Source of the DNA: Armigeres subalbatus
Taxonomy: Eukaryota > Arthropoda > Insecta > Diptera > Culicidae
NCBI RefSeq assembly: GCF_024139115.2
Contig: NC_085140.1
Location: 428,109,240-428,173,239, forward strand
DNA: 64,000 bases
Direction: 5' to 3'
Positions 32,805-44,960 of the stretch are shown piece after piece; positions within the stretch are counted from its first letter, which is position 1; every line of letters starts with the position of its first letter. The notes under the pieces are model-generated. The model ran no database searches. It saw nothing but the letters and a program-made list of their open reading frames with translations, and was not told where the DNA came from. A program made the translations under genes and the position numbers.

Positions 32805-34091
32805 ATGAAGAAACGTGCTTCTCGTTCGGGGGCTACAAAAACAGCAAAATTGAAAACGCTTCTGCGGCAAAGAGCGAACATTTTGGGCTCTGCCGCATTA
32901 ATCAAACAATTCAACGACAACTACCAGCATGGTCAAGTTCACCAACTCAAAGTGAGGATCGAATCACTCGATCAGATGTGGGCTGAATTCGCGCGGGTGC
33001 AAGACGAAATAGAGGAAATTGAGAGTACCATTGCTGTCGAAGGTGACGAAACTAACGATGAAGTTGATCCAGTTTTGTCTGCACAGCGCATTCAGTTTCA
33101 GAACTTGTATTTCGAGCTCAAAGCTTCTCTAGCGAGCAAAATTCCTACTGAAACTCATCCTAGTGTGGTTGTGAATCGCCCTCCGGTACAACCAATGCAT
33201 TCTGTGCGGTTACCGGAAATCAACATTCCGGAATTTGGTGGAAATCCGTCGAACTGGATTGTTTTTCGAGACATTTTTCGGTCCATGATCCACGCTAGTA
33301 ATCAACTCTCGTTGGTGAGAAAAAGGCACTATTTAAAGGCGGCTCTCAAAGGTGAAGCCGCACGCATCGTCGCTAATTTGGATGTCAATTCCGACAATTA
33401 CGTAATCGCATGGAAATCGGTTTGTGATCGTTACGATAATCCCAACCTTTTGCGGAAACATTATTTCGCTGCTCTGTTCGCAATTCCGTCTGTGAGAAGA
33501 GCTTCCTCGTCGTCGCTATATGAACTTGTCGATGAGTTTGATCATCATGTGGGTATGCTAGAGAAACTATACACGCCTGCTGATCTATGGAACACTGTTC
33601 TCGTTGAAACTTTGAGTAAGCGTCTCGATCCGGTGACTTTGAAAGATTGGGAAAACAGCTGTGATGAAAATGTGCGTCCTACTTATCAGCAGTTAGTGGA
33701 GTTTGTGCGGAAAACGTCGCGAGTTCTACAATCGATTAAGCTTCTACAATCGCCTATTCAGCCATTAAAATCTAGACCGATCAAATCCAAACTGATTTCC
33801 ACTCATATTGCAACGGAGACAACAAGCAAGTGTCCACTTTGCAATCAAGCACATCTTCTTTTCAAGTGCGATCAGTTTGTCGGAATGGAAGCGAAACAAC
33901 GTTTTGAGCTGGTGAAGAAAAATGGATTGTGTATCAATTGCCTGAAGGGATCACACCTTGCGAAGAACTGCAGTAGTGGAAGCTGCAGAAACTGTGCCAA
34001 GAAACACCGCTCTTTTGCATTTGCCGCCTCTTACCGTGGCAGCCAAACAGTCGTCCCAGGCGGCGTTAGTTTGTTCGTCTATAACCAGTGA
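32805..34091 (+). pseudogene. BEL/Pao gag region of gag-pol
   Basis: Starts at an ATG (MKKRASRSGATKT) about 280 bp after the primer site. Residues 1-110 look coiled-coil-like. A Pao-type gag domain follows, with LPEINIPEFGGNPSNW and later LRKHYFAALF. Then a Cys-rich zinc-knuckle region carries CPLCNQAHLLFKC and CINCLKGSHLAKNC. The frame should run on into pol but shifts near 34012, just after CRNCAKKH, and stops at 34091. Confidence 0.85.
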
Positions 34092-37000
34092 AGTGATTCC
34101 CTCAGAGCAACATACATTATCGTCGAGCTCGTCCGTATTCGAACCACAATCGTTTTCTTCACCACCATCACGTGCGATACCGCCATCCGTCGGGGCTGGT
34201 ACTTCCGGTTCGGTAAATACGTATTCGTATTCGGTCGTCGTTGCTCCCTCCCCGTCGCCGGTTAGTTCGACCGTGCCGAGATCGATCGGCAAACTCATGT
34301 ACCGGACTCTTCTTCGATTGCCTCCTATGTCGCTCCACAACCAAGTCCCGATGAAGTGTTTCTGTCAACAGTGGCTATAAAGGTGAAAGACGTCAATGGC
34401 AATTACCGATATGCGCGTGGAGTTCTAGATAGCTGTTCGCAGGCCAACTTTATTTCGGAATCTTTGGCTCGAAAATTGGAACTGAAACGTGACCGAATCA
34501 GCATTGATGTCAGTGGTATTGGTCAAGGAATAGTTCACATCCGCTCAAAGGTTCAAGTCAAAATCGCCCCTCGTTTCGGTGGATTCGATTATCTTCTCGA
34601 ATGTCTCGTTATACCACAAATCACCGTTACTCTTCCCAGCAAGCACATCGATATTTCTGGTTGGAATCTTCCAAAAGGTATACCGCTAGCAGACCCGAGG
34701 TTCAATATAAGCTCTGGGGTTGACATTCTGGTAGGGGGAGAACTCTTCTATGCTTTAATGGAAACACACAAGATCAGCTTGCCCACCGGCTACCCCTTGC
34801 TCCAGAAGACAGTTTTCGGATACGTCGTGGCTGGCCGGCTATCATGCGTAGCGAATACTCTACCAATCTGTGTAGTTAGCGCTACTTCAACTCTCGATAG
34901 TAAGTTGCAGCGTTTCTGGGAGGTCGAACAATTCGACAACTACAAGGCAATGACCCCGCTAGAAGAAGTGTGTGAACAGCATTTCAGGAGAACGGTATCT
35001 AGAACGAGTTGTGGACGCTACATGGTTCGTCTCCCAGTACGAGAAGAAATGCTTCCGATGGTAGGAGACTCGTTTTCCGTGGCGCAGCGCAGATTTTTCG
35101 CGATTGAGCGAAAGTTCGCAGCAAACCGTGAGTTCAAAGACGAATACGTGAAATTCATGGAGGAGTACAAGGAACTTGGTCATATGGAGTTAAGTCCTCG
35201 CGATGGAAATCCCCAGTTCATCCTGCCGCACCACGCCATCTTTCGGCCAGATAGCACCACTACAAAAACCCGCGTCGTTTTCGACGCTACTTGTAAAGGA
35301 AGCTCTCAGTTGTCATTGAATGACGTTCTACTTGTCGGGCCCATCGTTCAACCACCTCTTCTTGCTATCGTCCTCAATTGGCGGATTCCTCGTTATGTCT
35401 TCAAGGCGGATGTAGAGAAGATGTTTCGTCAAGTATGGGTTCATCCTCTGGACCGAAAATTGCTTCAGGTTCTTTGGCGGTCTAGCCCATTCGAACAACT
35501 TCAACGGTATCAGCTAACTACAATTACGTACGGGACTTCATGCGCACCATACCTCGCTACCCGTGTGCTCAATCAACTGGCAGAAGACGAAGGGCACAAA
35601 TACCCACTGGGTGCGAAGATTATTCTGAAAGGGTTTTACATGGACGATGCTCTTGCTGGAGAAGACGATTTGGAAACGGCGATCGAAGCTAGCAAACAAG
35701 TAGCAGAACTTCTAAGGTTAGCTGGTTTTCAATTGCGAAAATGGAGTTCTAACGATCCAAGGATCCTGGCACACCTGCCAAATGAAATAAAGGAATTCTC
35801 GCCGGAAACAGAAATCGATGGCGCTGGAACCGTGAAAACATTGGGTCTGCTATGGTCACATGGTACCGATGAATTTGGATTCAAGATCCCATTACTTCCT
35901 TTACTGCATAAGGTCACCAAGCGGGTGGTTGCTTCCGAGATGGCGCAGTTATTCGATCCACTCGGACTTGTGGGATCGGTGGTAATGAGTGCTAAAGTAT
36001 TTATCCAAAGGTTGTGGGCAATCCATATTCCATGGGACGAAGACCTTCCTGAGGAGCTACGAGACTGGTGGCTTCATTTCGGAACGAAATTCCAGTGTTG
36101 GCAAAGTTGAAAGTACCACGACGCGTCCTCGCAAGTGGTTATGATAGTTACAAACTGCATTGTTTCTGCGATGCCTCTGATCACGGTTACGGTGCTTGTG
36201 TCTATGTGGTTTCGTCGGACGAGTCAAAAATGTACAACAGCCAATTACTCGTCGCCAAATCTAGGGTCGCCCCCCTACGCGGGCTTACTATCCCCAAACT
36301 AGAACTCTGCGCTGCTTTATTGGGTTGTCAGGTGATAGATCAGATTCGAAACATAACGAAATTCAGCGGTTCGACAACTTTCTGGTCGGATTCCAGCATA
36401 GTCCTTCACTGGATCCAATCGCCCCCTACCGTGTGGAAGGTTTTTGTCTCGAATAGAATAGCGGAAATCAACAAACTGACGCACAATGACAACTGGCGTC
36501 ACGTTCCGTCAAAGCTAAATCCTGCAGACCGCATTTCTCGTGGTGTATTACCAACACAGATACTGGAAGATTCCTTGTGGTGGCATGGACCAGATTACCT
36601 CGTACAGGACTTGGAATACTGGCCTGAAGACATAGTTACTCTTACACGCGCGGAGCAGGAATCCCGTGACATAGAAGCTCGCCAAACGATTAGCTTCACC
36701 GTAATGCAAACAGATCATTCAATCATCCATCGTTACTCGGACCTCGGCAAGTTACTGCGGGTAGTCAGTTACTGTTTTCGTTTCTGCAACAACACTCGAA
36801 GCGCAAAAGGGTGTCGTAATATTGGTCTCCTGCAACCATCCGAAGTAGACTACTCGCTGAAATCGCTCATTCGTTTTGTAAAAGGCATGGAATTCTCAGA
36901 CGAAGTTAGTTATCTTTCCGAAACCCCTCAGCGGCAGTTAACTAGTAAGGACAGGAAGTTACAGTCTTCGTTCAAAGTACTTAATCCCTTTTTGGATGAT

Positions 37001-37705
37001 TTTGGCCTGCTACGGCTCGGTGGACGATTGGTTAAGATGTCAGCTGCTCTGGATACCCGAGCCCCCATCCTGCTTCCGGCAAATAATCACCTATCGTGGC
37101 TCATTGCTCGCTCGCTTCATGTAAGAACACTGCACGGAGGACCAAATCTTCTGCTGGCAACCATAAGACAAAGATTTTGGCCATTGCGCGGACGCCAATT
37201 GGCTCGAAAGGTTGTTCGCCAATGCGTAACTTGCTTTCGTTGTGCCCCGAAACCAACTGAGCAGTTTATGGCACCTCTTCCGTCGGTGCGAACTACGCCA
37301 GCACGAGTGTTTCTGAATAGTGGCATAGACTATTGTGGACCTTTTGGTGTTCGTCCGTTAGTTGGGAGAGGAGCAAACGTGAAAATGTACGTCGCCGTGT
37401 TTGTATGTATGGTGGTGAAGGCGGTACATCTCGAAATAGTGACCGATCTTACGTCCGTCGCGTGTATCAATGCGGTGAAACGGTTCATTGCTCGTCGCGG
37501 TCGCGTAGTGAATTTGTATTGCGATAATTCAACAGCCTTCGTCGGCGCGGATCGAGAATTGAAGCTGATGCGTCGGCAATACATTCAGCAATTCTCTACG
37601 GAAGGGTGGAACGGCTACTGTCTGGAAAGTGGGATATCATTCCATTTCATTCCCTCGATCGCCACACCATGGTGGTCTATGGGAAGCTGGAGTGAAGTCT
37701 TTTAA
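34012..37705 (+). pseudogene. BEL/Pao pol region: protease, reverse transcriptase, RNase H, integrase
   Basis: A Ser/Pro-rich linker occupies 34015-34345 in a shifted frame. The original frame then returns with an aspartic protease-like segment (RGVLDSCSQANFIS; the usual glycine after DS is cysteine). The reverse transcriptase has KADVEKMFRQVWV and the YMDD box near 35640. A shift near 36090 leads into RNase H (FCDASDHGYGACVY) and integrase. The integrase has an HHCC-type finger near 37110-37230, the first aspartate in IDYCGPF and the second in YCDNSTAFVGA. Another shift near 37670 moves the last part to the next entry. Confidence 0.88.
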
Positions 37706-38273
37706 GCATCACCTCCGTAGAACCCTAGGTAGCCGATCCTTTACGCTGGAGGAGTTAACTACAACGGTGGCTCAAATTGAAAGCATGCTGAATTCTCGCC
37801 CCATCTCGCCACTTTCAAGCCATCCACAAGATCTGGCTAGCCTAACTCCCGGTCACTTTCTGATCGGGGAACCTCTATACTCAATACCCGAGCCCAACTA
37901 TGCCGAGCATCCCGTTGGTCGACTTACCCGTTATCAAGAAATGAAGCGCAGTATTCAGGACTTCTGGAAACGTTGGTCACGGGAGTACGTCAGCGAGCTT
38001 CACCAACGCTCCAAATGGCAGCGTATTTGCAACGAAGTAAAGGTGGGATCCATGGTCCTACTCAAACAAGACGGTCTTCCACCATTAGAGTGGAACTTGG
38101 GTCGGGTTGTAGCGGTGTGGCCAGGAGCTGACGGACATGTTAGAGTCGTTGACGTTCGTACGGCAAAAGGCACGTACAAGCGTGCGGTGACAGAAGTATA
38201 CCTGCTACCAATCGAAGACCCTGTCCAGGGGTTCCCAAGGTTGAACCAAGGAGAAGAGCCCCCGGGCTCGTAG
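37660..38273 (+). pseudogene. BEL/Pao integrase end and C-terminal domain
   Basis: Continues integrase with PHHGGLWEAGVKSFKHHLRR, which supplies the catalytic glutamate in WEA. The BEL-specific C-terminal domain follows (LNSRPISPLSSHP, LTPGHFLIGEPL). It ends at a stop 50 bp before the 3' LTR. The frame equals that of gag, so the four shifts in this element cancel in two pairs. Confidence 0.85.
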
Positions 38274-38325
38274 TGAAGCTGTCTTTGAAAGAAGGTTGAA
38301 ACAACCGTTTCAACGTGGGCCGGCG

Positions 38326-38694
38326 TGTTGGAGATGGAACTCATATGAAACTGAAGTATTTGAAAACACAATTTGTTTTAATTTACCTACACTAAATAGA
38401 TTGTGCTTACCCTAAAAATTGTACCTTGAGCTACACACATTATTGTAAAGACACCAGACACATTAACAGATATTAGCATAATAAAGTTTAGTTTGAACTC
38501 GACACTGATCCTGAACACACGGTCGTAAGGTCGCTCTGGCGAAAGAAGATCCAACAAAAGGGTGCATCTGCCGTTAATGTATTCCCCGTTCTGTTCGCCA
38601 CGTCGTTCGTTTACCCTAAGCCAAAATCGTTGAATAGTGTTCCCACGTGAAACTCCTGGTGAGAAGTTGTGCGCATTGACAAATTGCGCCAACA
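38326..38694 (+). repeat. 3' LTR of BEL/Pao element
   Basis: 369 bp, TGTTGG to CCAACA, followed by AGTTT (38695-38699), which matches the 5' flank and gives a perfect 5-bp target duplication. A purine-containing run GTGGGCCGGCG just upstream is the likely second-strand primer. Confidence 0.93.
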
Positions 38695-38697
38695 AGT

Positions 38698-38955
38698 TTG
38701 TATGCGCTAAAAGCCTTGTTTTGTTCTCTCGTCCGCAGTCTTCTAGAATATGCAGTCGTTGTATGGGCACCCTTTCATGCAACATTGACGAACAGAATAG
38801 AAGCGATGCAACTAAATTTCATTAGGTTTGCTCCCCGGGTACTACCTTGGAACAATACGGCTAGCTTGCCCCCCTATGAAGAACGGTGTATGCTAATAAA
38901 TCTGCAATCTGCATTTTCCGAAGTAATTTCTAGAGAAGTTTCTGGAGAATTGTAG
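38698..38955 (+). pseudogene. LINE reverse-transcriptase C-terminal fragment
   Basis: Encodes FCSLVRSLLEYAVVVWAPFH followed by NRIEAMQLNFIRFA and LPPYEERC. This is the conserved thumb/post-RT stretch seen in CR1/Jockey-type or RTE-type LINEs. Only about 80 residues remain. The BEL element inserted immediately upstream or at its edge. The clade cannot be fixed from this piece. Confidence 0.6.
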
Positions 38956-38959
38956 GATT

Positions 38960-39840
38960 TTTTCACAGGAAATTCCTCTTATATTTTCTTTCTTTAGTAA
39001 AACCATACAAAATACCTGAATTCTATCCGATATTTTGTTGGAAGTGTTCTTCCAGAAATTTCAATACTTCCTTGAAGACATTTCCAATGGAACGTTTGAA
39101 GAAATTTTTAATGGAATTTTCAACAAACTAGTCAAAGATTTCCGAAAGGGATTTCCCAAGAAATTCCGAATGGTATTTCCAAATTATTTCCTAAAGGATT
39201 TTTGAAAAATATCTTCCACTGGTACTACCGAAAACATTCTAGTGGAATTTCCTCAGAAATGTTTAAAGAAATTCTGAAGAAAATTTCTGAGGAATTTACA
39301 AAGAAATTTCTGAAAGACTTGCTGAAAAACTGAGGAATGTCCTAGTCAATTCCTTAATGGATTTCCTATAGGAAGTTCTGAAAGATTTGCTGGATGATAT
39401 TCTAAAGGAATTTCTGGAGTATTTTTAAGGAACTCCTGATTTTTTATAATCTTTATTTGCGTGTTTTTTTTAATTTTGAAATTAAGTTCAACACTAACAG
39501 ATATTCTAAAGATATTCCTCAAGGTATTTCTGATGGAATCTGCATAGGAATTTCCAGTGGAAATGAATTCTTTAAAAAAAAATCTAAGGTATCTTCCGAA
39601 TTTTCAAAACCTAAAAAAAATCTATAGGAATCTGTGAAGAAATTCTCTAGCGAGTCCCCTAAGTCCCCTAATGGTGGATGTATTACAATTCCAATAAAAA
39701 CTTATTGATAAAACTTTGATATTTGTTTAACTTTTGATTCTAAAATTTTGTGTTGTACATAATTTGCATGGCGATCAGTCATTCAGTCAAATCTAGAATC
39801 TAAACGTTAATAAGCCCCTATTTAAATGGCTTAAAAGGTT
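38960..39840. repeat. Degenerate GGAATTTCC/GAAATTCC repeat, block 1
   Basis: Dense irregular copies of GAAATTTCT, AAGGAATTTC and their complements, with no fixed period. The word is near-palindromic, so both strands look alike. Confidence 0.65.
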
Positions 39841-40130
39841 CGAAAACCTCCTCTCAAGAGACTCGAAGCATTCTTTCAAGATGCTCGAAAGCCTTCTTTC
39901 AAAATACTCGGAAACCTTCTTTCAAGAGGTTCGAAAGCTTCCTTTCAAGAGCCTTAGATACCTCCTTTCAAGAGTATCAGAAGCCTTCTTTCTAGAAGCT
40001 CGGAAATTTCTTTCAAGACGCTCGGGAGTTTCATTTTAAGGGACTCGTACGCCTTTTCTTAAAAGGCTTGGAAGCCTCCATTCAAGATTCTTAGAAGCCT
40101 TCTTTAAGAGGATCAAAAGCCTCCTTTCAA
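39840..40130 (+). repeat. Tandem array, about 30-bp unit (CCTTCTTTCAAGA...CTCG)
   Basis: About ten copies of a unit combining CTTTCAAGA with CTCGAAAGCC or CTCGGAAGCC. It contrasts with the GGAATTTCC blocks on both sides. Confidence 0.75.
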
Positions 40131-40309
40131 AACCTCCTTCATAAACTCATTTTGAATTGGAGAATGGAAAGCCATTTATCACTTTAGTGCTCAGGTCCGT
40201 CTTTCATATATCTTATTAGCTACGCTTATTTTCATTACGGCGATAAAAATAGGGGGTACCTCAACGAATCCAAAAGTTCAAAGGAGTACCTCTCAAGAAA
40301 GAGGTTGAG

Positions 40310-41310
40310 AACCGCTGCCCTAAGGAATTTTCAAGGGAATATCCGAAAGAATTACCAAAATATTTTCCGTAGGTATTTCTAAAGGTTTAAAGGTTTCAAA
40401 AGGTATTTCCACAGAAATTTTTAAATGAATTCGTGAATGTTTTTCTAAATAAATGATTCAAAGAATTCCCGAAAGAAATCCAAGAGGAAATATTGAATCC
40501 CGAAGGAACTCCTGAGGTAGATTTTGAAGTAATTCTTAAAATTATTTTAAATTTATTTCCGAAGTTGTTTCCGGAGGATTTTTCAAAGAAATCCCTCGAG
40601 GAATTTCTGAAGGAAATCTTGAAGTAATGCCCAAAGAAATTCTTGGAAAATCTGAGCATGTCGGAAATTCCTTCAGGAGTTCATTTTAAAAATTCTTCAG
40701 GAGTACAAAAATTCCTCATGAGTTTCTTTGAATTTTATTCTAGAATGTTGGGAGGAATTCCTCGGCTTATTAATGAAATTATTACTCAAGGATTTGCCCA
40801 AGGAATTCTTGCAGCAAATTCCGGAGGTCAGGATGCTTTGAAAGGAATTACTGGATTCGTTTCAGGAGGATGTTTTGAAGAAATCCTTACGACGAAATTT
40901 TGAAGTTATCTTCAAATAATTTTTGGGGGAATTTCAGAATAAATTCGAAAAAACAACTACCTGGAGCTATTTTCGAACGAAATCCAAGAGAAATTCCAGC
41001 TGGAACAATTCCAGAAGGTACTCTGGAAGGAGTTCCTGAAGGTATTTCCAAAGGAATTCCTGAAGAAATCAAGGTATTTCTTCAGAAATTTTGTTTGGTG
41101 ATTCTTCCTTAAATCCTCCAGAAATTACTTTGCGAATTCGTTTCGAAAATTTCATTAGTTTTTTTTAATTCCGTCATGAGTTCAATCAGATGTTTTGTTC
41201 AATTGATTCGGAAACTCATTTAGAATTTCCTACAGGAATTCCTCCACAAAATTCGCCAGAAATTCTTCTGGGAGCTCCTCCAGAAATTTCCCCTAGGATT
41301 AATTTAAAAC
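40310..41310. repeat. Degenerate GGAATTCCTGAAG repeat, block 2
   Basis: The same style as block 1, with many GGAATTCCT, GAAGGAATT and TTCCAGAA words. Open frames on both strands are products of the repeat and not genes. Confidence 0.65.
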
Positions 41311-41572
41311 ACATTTCAAGCTTGAATCTACAATACCAATACTCGATATTGGCTGACTGAGACCGGGAAGCAACCCGACATCAGTTCTGACTTTGACAGA
41401 ACTTTTGCCCAATATCAACTAGACATTTCCAACTTCGGGTGAGTTCTGAGGATCGTGTGAACTGAAGAAAACAGTAACAATATTGCCTATAGCTGATAAA
41501 ATTAGACTCCATAAGATGATGTCATCCCCACATGAATGATCATAACAATTTCGTAAATTATTTCAGAAAACT

Positions 41573-41855
41573 TCTTCTTCTTCTTATTGGCATAACGTCC
41601 CCACACTGGGACAGAGCCGCTTAGTGTTCAATTAAGCACTTCCACAGTTATTAACTGAGAGGTTTCTAAGCCAAGATACCATTTTTGCATTCGTATATCA
41701 TGAGGCTAATACGACGATACATTTATGCCCAGGGAAGTCGAGACAATTTTCAATTCGAAAATTGCCTAGACCGGCAACGGGAATCGCACCCAGCCACCCT
41801 CAGCATGGTCTTGCTTTGTAGCCGCGCGTCTTTGTAGCCGTACGGGAGCTTGGCA
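41573..41855 (-). mobile_element. tRNA-derived SINE (Feilai-like)
   Basis: Minus-strand copy. The tRNA-like head is near 41770-41855, with a degenerate B box GGTGCGATTCC on the minus strand. The body includes the complement of TATTGGCATAACGTCCCCAC, and a (GAA)n tail lies at 41573-41587. It resembles the Feilai SINE of Aedes as I remember it. Mutations in the B box suggest it is no longer transcribed by Pol III. Confidence 0.65.
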
Positions 41856-41859
41856 GAAG

Positions 41860-42365
41860 GAAGGTCGTGTGATATGTGCCATCACAAATATTGCCCTCCG
41901 CTCGCTTTCAAATCGACTTCTATAAAAACATTCTTCATGCCTGCCGTATCCTAACGGAACTATCAATTCTATACTTTCGCCTCTAATGCTATCATGAACA
42001 TGTACGTCCAAGTTTGGAAGATGATATTAGCATTTCCATATCATTGTAAATCGTTTAACTTCACGTAGAAGTAACACACACGAAATCATTAATTTAGTAA
42101 CATATTTTAATGCAAATGAAACCAATTGCTACCATAAGGTGTGTATTTTGAATTCAGGTACACTTTACTTATTAAAAGTGATATTTGAATCAATGATTTC
42201 AAAATATTGAAAGGATATCGGATCCCACATTTTATGAATCAGTAGAGTGCCTTCAGCAAAAATGTGAATCAGTTTGGTCACGGTTTTTGAATCAAACGAA
42301 TATTGTTCAATTTTTGAGAATAGCTGTCAGAAATTTACAAAATTTATTTACATTTGATTACCCAT
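41860..42365. other. Unassigned AT-rich sequence
   Basis: Nothing recognised. Confidence 0.3.
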
Positions 42366-42367
42366 TA

Positions 42368-43130
42368 GGGTGGTTCAAAAAATCGATTTTGCTCCACAGT
42401 GCTCATCTGATTCTTTACCATGTTCTGAGTGTCCTCTGAAAATTTGAGCTCATTTGGATTAAAACTGATTTAGCACAAGCCGTTTCAAGTTTGCATGCAA
42501 ATTAGTATGGAGGAATTTATTTTTTCATTATACTGTTAATGACGTTTCCCCATCAAGCACAGGTTAAAAGAAAACCTACATAGCTAAAAGGGATACTCAA
42601 CAGCTTTCACCCAACGAAAACCGCATGTTTATTAATCGTCCCAATAATTAGTAATCGAATTTAAGACAGGTTGCGAATCTTTAGTCATGATCGTTAAACT
42701 TCTTTGAGGGCATCACTGAAATGTGCAGTGCAACATAGTAGCCTGAATTTGTGTGTGCTATCTTTCGCGCCACGAGCAGCAATGTTGCCTGTTGATGAGT
42801 TATGCAATTAGCTCCAGAAAACCACGGTATAGATTAAATTCGATTACTAATTATTGGAACGTTTAATTGAGCTGCGGTTTTCACTGAGTGAAAGCTGTTG
42901 AGTATTCCTTTTAGCTATGTAGGTTTTCTTTTAACATGCGCTCGATGGGGAAGCGTCATTAACAGTATAATGAAAAAATAAATTTCCCCATACTAATTTG
43001 CATGCAAACTTGAAACGGCTTGTGCTGAATCAGTTTTAATCCAAATGAGCTCAAATTTTCAGAGGACACTCAGAACATGGTAAAGAATCAGATGAGCACT
43101 GTGGAGCAAAATCGATTTTTTGAACCACCC
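42368..43130. mobile_element. Mariner-type MITE with long inverted repeats, 763 bp
   Basis: Starts GGGTGGTTCAAAAAATCG and ends in its reverse complement, with TA at 42366-42367 and 43131-43132. The inverted arms are about 240-270 bp each, and the centre (about 42640-42860) is unique. No transposase. A half copy lies at 31613. Confidence 0.87.
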
Positions 43131-43132
43131 TA

Positions 43133-43528
43133 TTACCCATGCAGTAAGTGTTTTGCATATAAGAGCCAATAATAACTGAAATAGATTGAATAACGCTGTA
43201 TAAGAGGGGGTGCGTGCGCTCTTAGTGCTATGGAGATAAACGGTTGCAATCTTCAACACAGTTATTCGAGTCATCCATGCCCTCCTGTAAAAGATCAGAC
43301 AAATTAGAGATTCATCCGCCTACTGGTCACATACATTGTGACGATTTAATGGGGTAGATATCTCGAGGCCAATATAATTTAGTAGTTTGTCGTCCTCGAT
43401 ATCTGTAAAATTCAAAAAGTTGCCGGCATTTGTGACGTTGGTCGTGTGGTAAGATGGAATCCACCAAAATTCGGATTTCAATTTTTCAGGTTAAATATCT
43501 TATAATTTTAAGAAAATTATTTTGAGCT
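43133..43528. other. Unassigned sequence
   Basis: From about 43330 it begins to resemble the units described at 43710-44960. Confidence 0.3.
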
Positions 43529-43703
43529 TTTTAGTGGAATGTCTTCACTTGTCATAAGACGAGTTTGTACCATCCCATTTAGTCGAGTCAAGTACAAGAC
43601 ACTGAAGACGACCTTACTGTTGAGGTCGAAATACGTATCTGTCAAGGTACAATCAAGTGGTGGAATTAAATCGGATGGTACAAACTCGTCTTATAACAAG
43701 TGA
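43529..43703 (+). mobile_element. Penelope-like terminal repeat copy with inverted 5' piece
   Basis: A 5' piece (TTTTAGTGGAATGT to GTTTGTACCATCC) is the inverse of the 3' end (GGATGGTACAAAC). After it the core starts at GTCGAG, 43583. A hammerhead-like core lies at 43592-43650. The arrangement mirrors the central copy at 16740-17322. Confidence 0.5.
43592..43650 (+). ncRNA. Hammerhead-ribozyme-like fold, copy 1
   Basis: Stem I GTA...GACA pairs with TGTC...TAC across an internal loop. The core is CTGAAGA (43602-43608), stem II is GACCT/AGGTC, then GAAA and a short stem III ATAC/GTAT. The predicted cut follows C at 43639. One extra C sits between CTGAAGA and stem II, which departs from the canonical motif, so activity is uncertain. 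It lies in a Penelope-like terminal repeat, a known home of such ribozymes. Confidence 0.35.
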
Positions 43704-43709
43704 TCTTAT

Positions 43710-44960
43710 CATCTGTAAGATTTAGAAGTTTTCGACATCTACAAAGTTATTCAGATGTACACAAAGGTTGTGATGGAAAACGATTAACGGAATTCAATAA
43801 AATTATTAATTTCAAAATTTGTTAGATTTAGAATGTTACCGTCTTCAACAATGGTGTTCTAGTCGTAAGAACCATTGTGAAATTTATTTCATAATTTAAC
43901 CGTTTCGCGGCGCTATTGTGAAATGAGTGCCCGTTAAATTGGATATCTCGAAATCTGTAGGATTCAGCAAGTTGCCATCTCACACTTTTTTTTCCAAGTG
44001 GTAAAATTATATTGTTATATTGGAAACTTCAGTTTGGAACCGCTTAGCGTCAGTAATGTAAAGGAAATGTAAGACAGATTTGAAATGCAATACAAACCCT
44101 GTAAGATTTAGAATGTTGCTATCTTCTATTGTTGCTCAGATGATGAGAATAATGGTAATGGACGCCGGTTCAGTCTGAAATTCAAGTGGTATGAATCATT
44201 TCGATGGTGGGCATTTTAGTCCAAAGTTCAACCGATAGGCGGTGGCTGTGTATAAAGAATTGTCTTAGATTTTTCGGAATCTGTAAAATTAAGTTTACAC
44301 CTTCTACAACACTTTTCAGGAGGTCAAACCAATTTAAATGAAGTCCGATCTTGCATACTTATTTGGAATTCATCCGCTTAGGTTCTAAAAATCTAACAAA
44401 TTAGTTGAAAACGGTAACATTCCAAATTCACGTATTGCTAGCACCTATAACTTTGTAGTAAAAGGCAACTTTCTAAAACTTACGCGAGAAATGTAACCTA
44501 ACAGTTGATTCCTTATGCAGTAGCTTCGCTAAGCGTTTGAATTCTAAGCTAAACTTGCCTCCATCATAATGGTTCTTGTCACCCGAACAACTTTACAGAA
44601 AATTTGAGGCTTCTAAATCTCACATATATCAAGATACTTAACCTAACAGGTAATTGTGCCGATATAGGTTGAGTTCCGAACTCAACTTGCCTCCTTAAAA
44701 TATGCTACCTCCCGAACAACTTTTTAGAAGACGGAAGCTTTCAAAATCTCATTTATTGCGAGTTACAAAACCTAACGGATAATTCCTTACACACTAGCGC
44801 TACCAAACGGATGAATTCCTCTATCTCTAATGACTCTATCATAATGACTTTTTCGAGAAAAATATAGAATACTGAAAATTTCTGGATCCTACAGATTTGA
44901 AGATAATCTAATCGAACAGGGTGGTAAAAACTTTCAGTTATCACTATGAATTTGCGGAGA
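43710..44960. repeat. Diverged tandem units of ~170 bp, two opposing blocks
   Basis: TAGATTTAGAATGTTAC or TAAGATTTAGAATGTTGC followed by CATCTTC-like words recur about every 130-270 bp before about 44390. After it the complementary words recur (CAACTTTCTAAAAC, CCCGAACAACTTT, CCTAACAG). This suggests an old satellite-like array with an inversion near 44390. Confidence 0.4.

Noticed and set aside
31867..38694. Endogenous retrovirus with an envelope gene
   Set aside because: After integrase and its C-terminal domain the 3' LTR follows within about 50 bp; there is no room for an env frame. It is a BEL/Pao retrotransposon.
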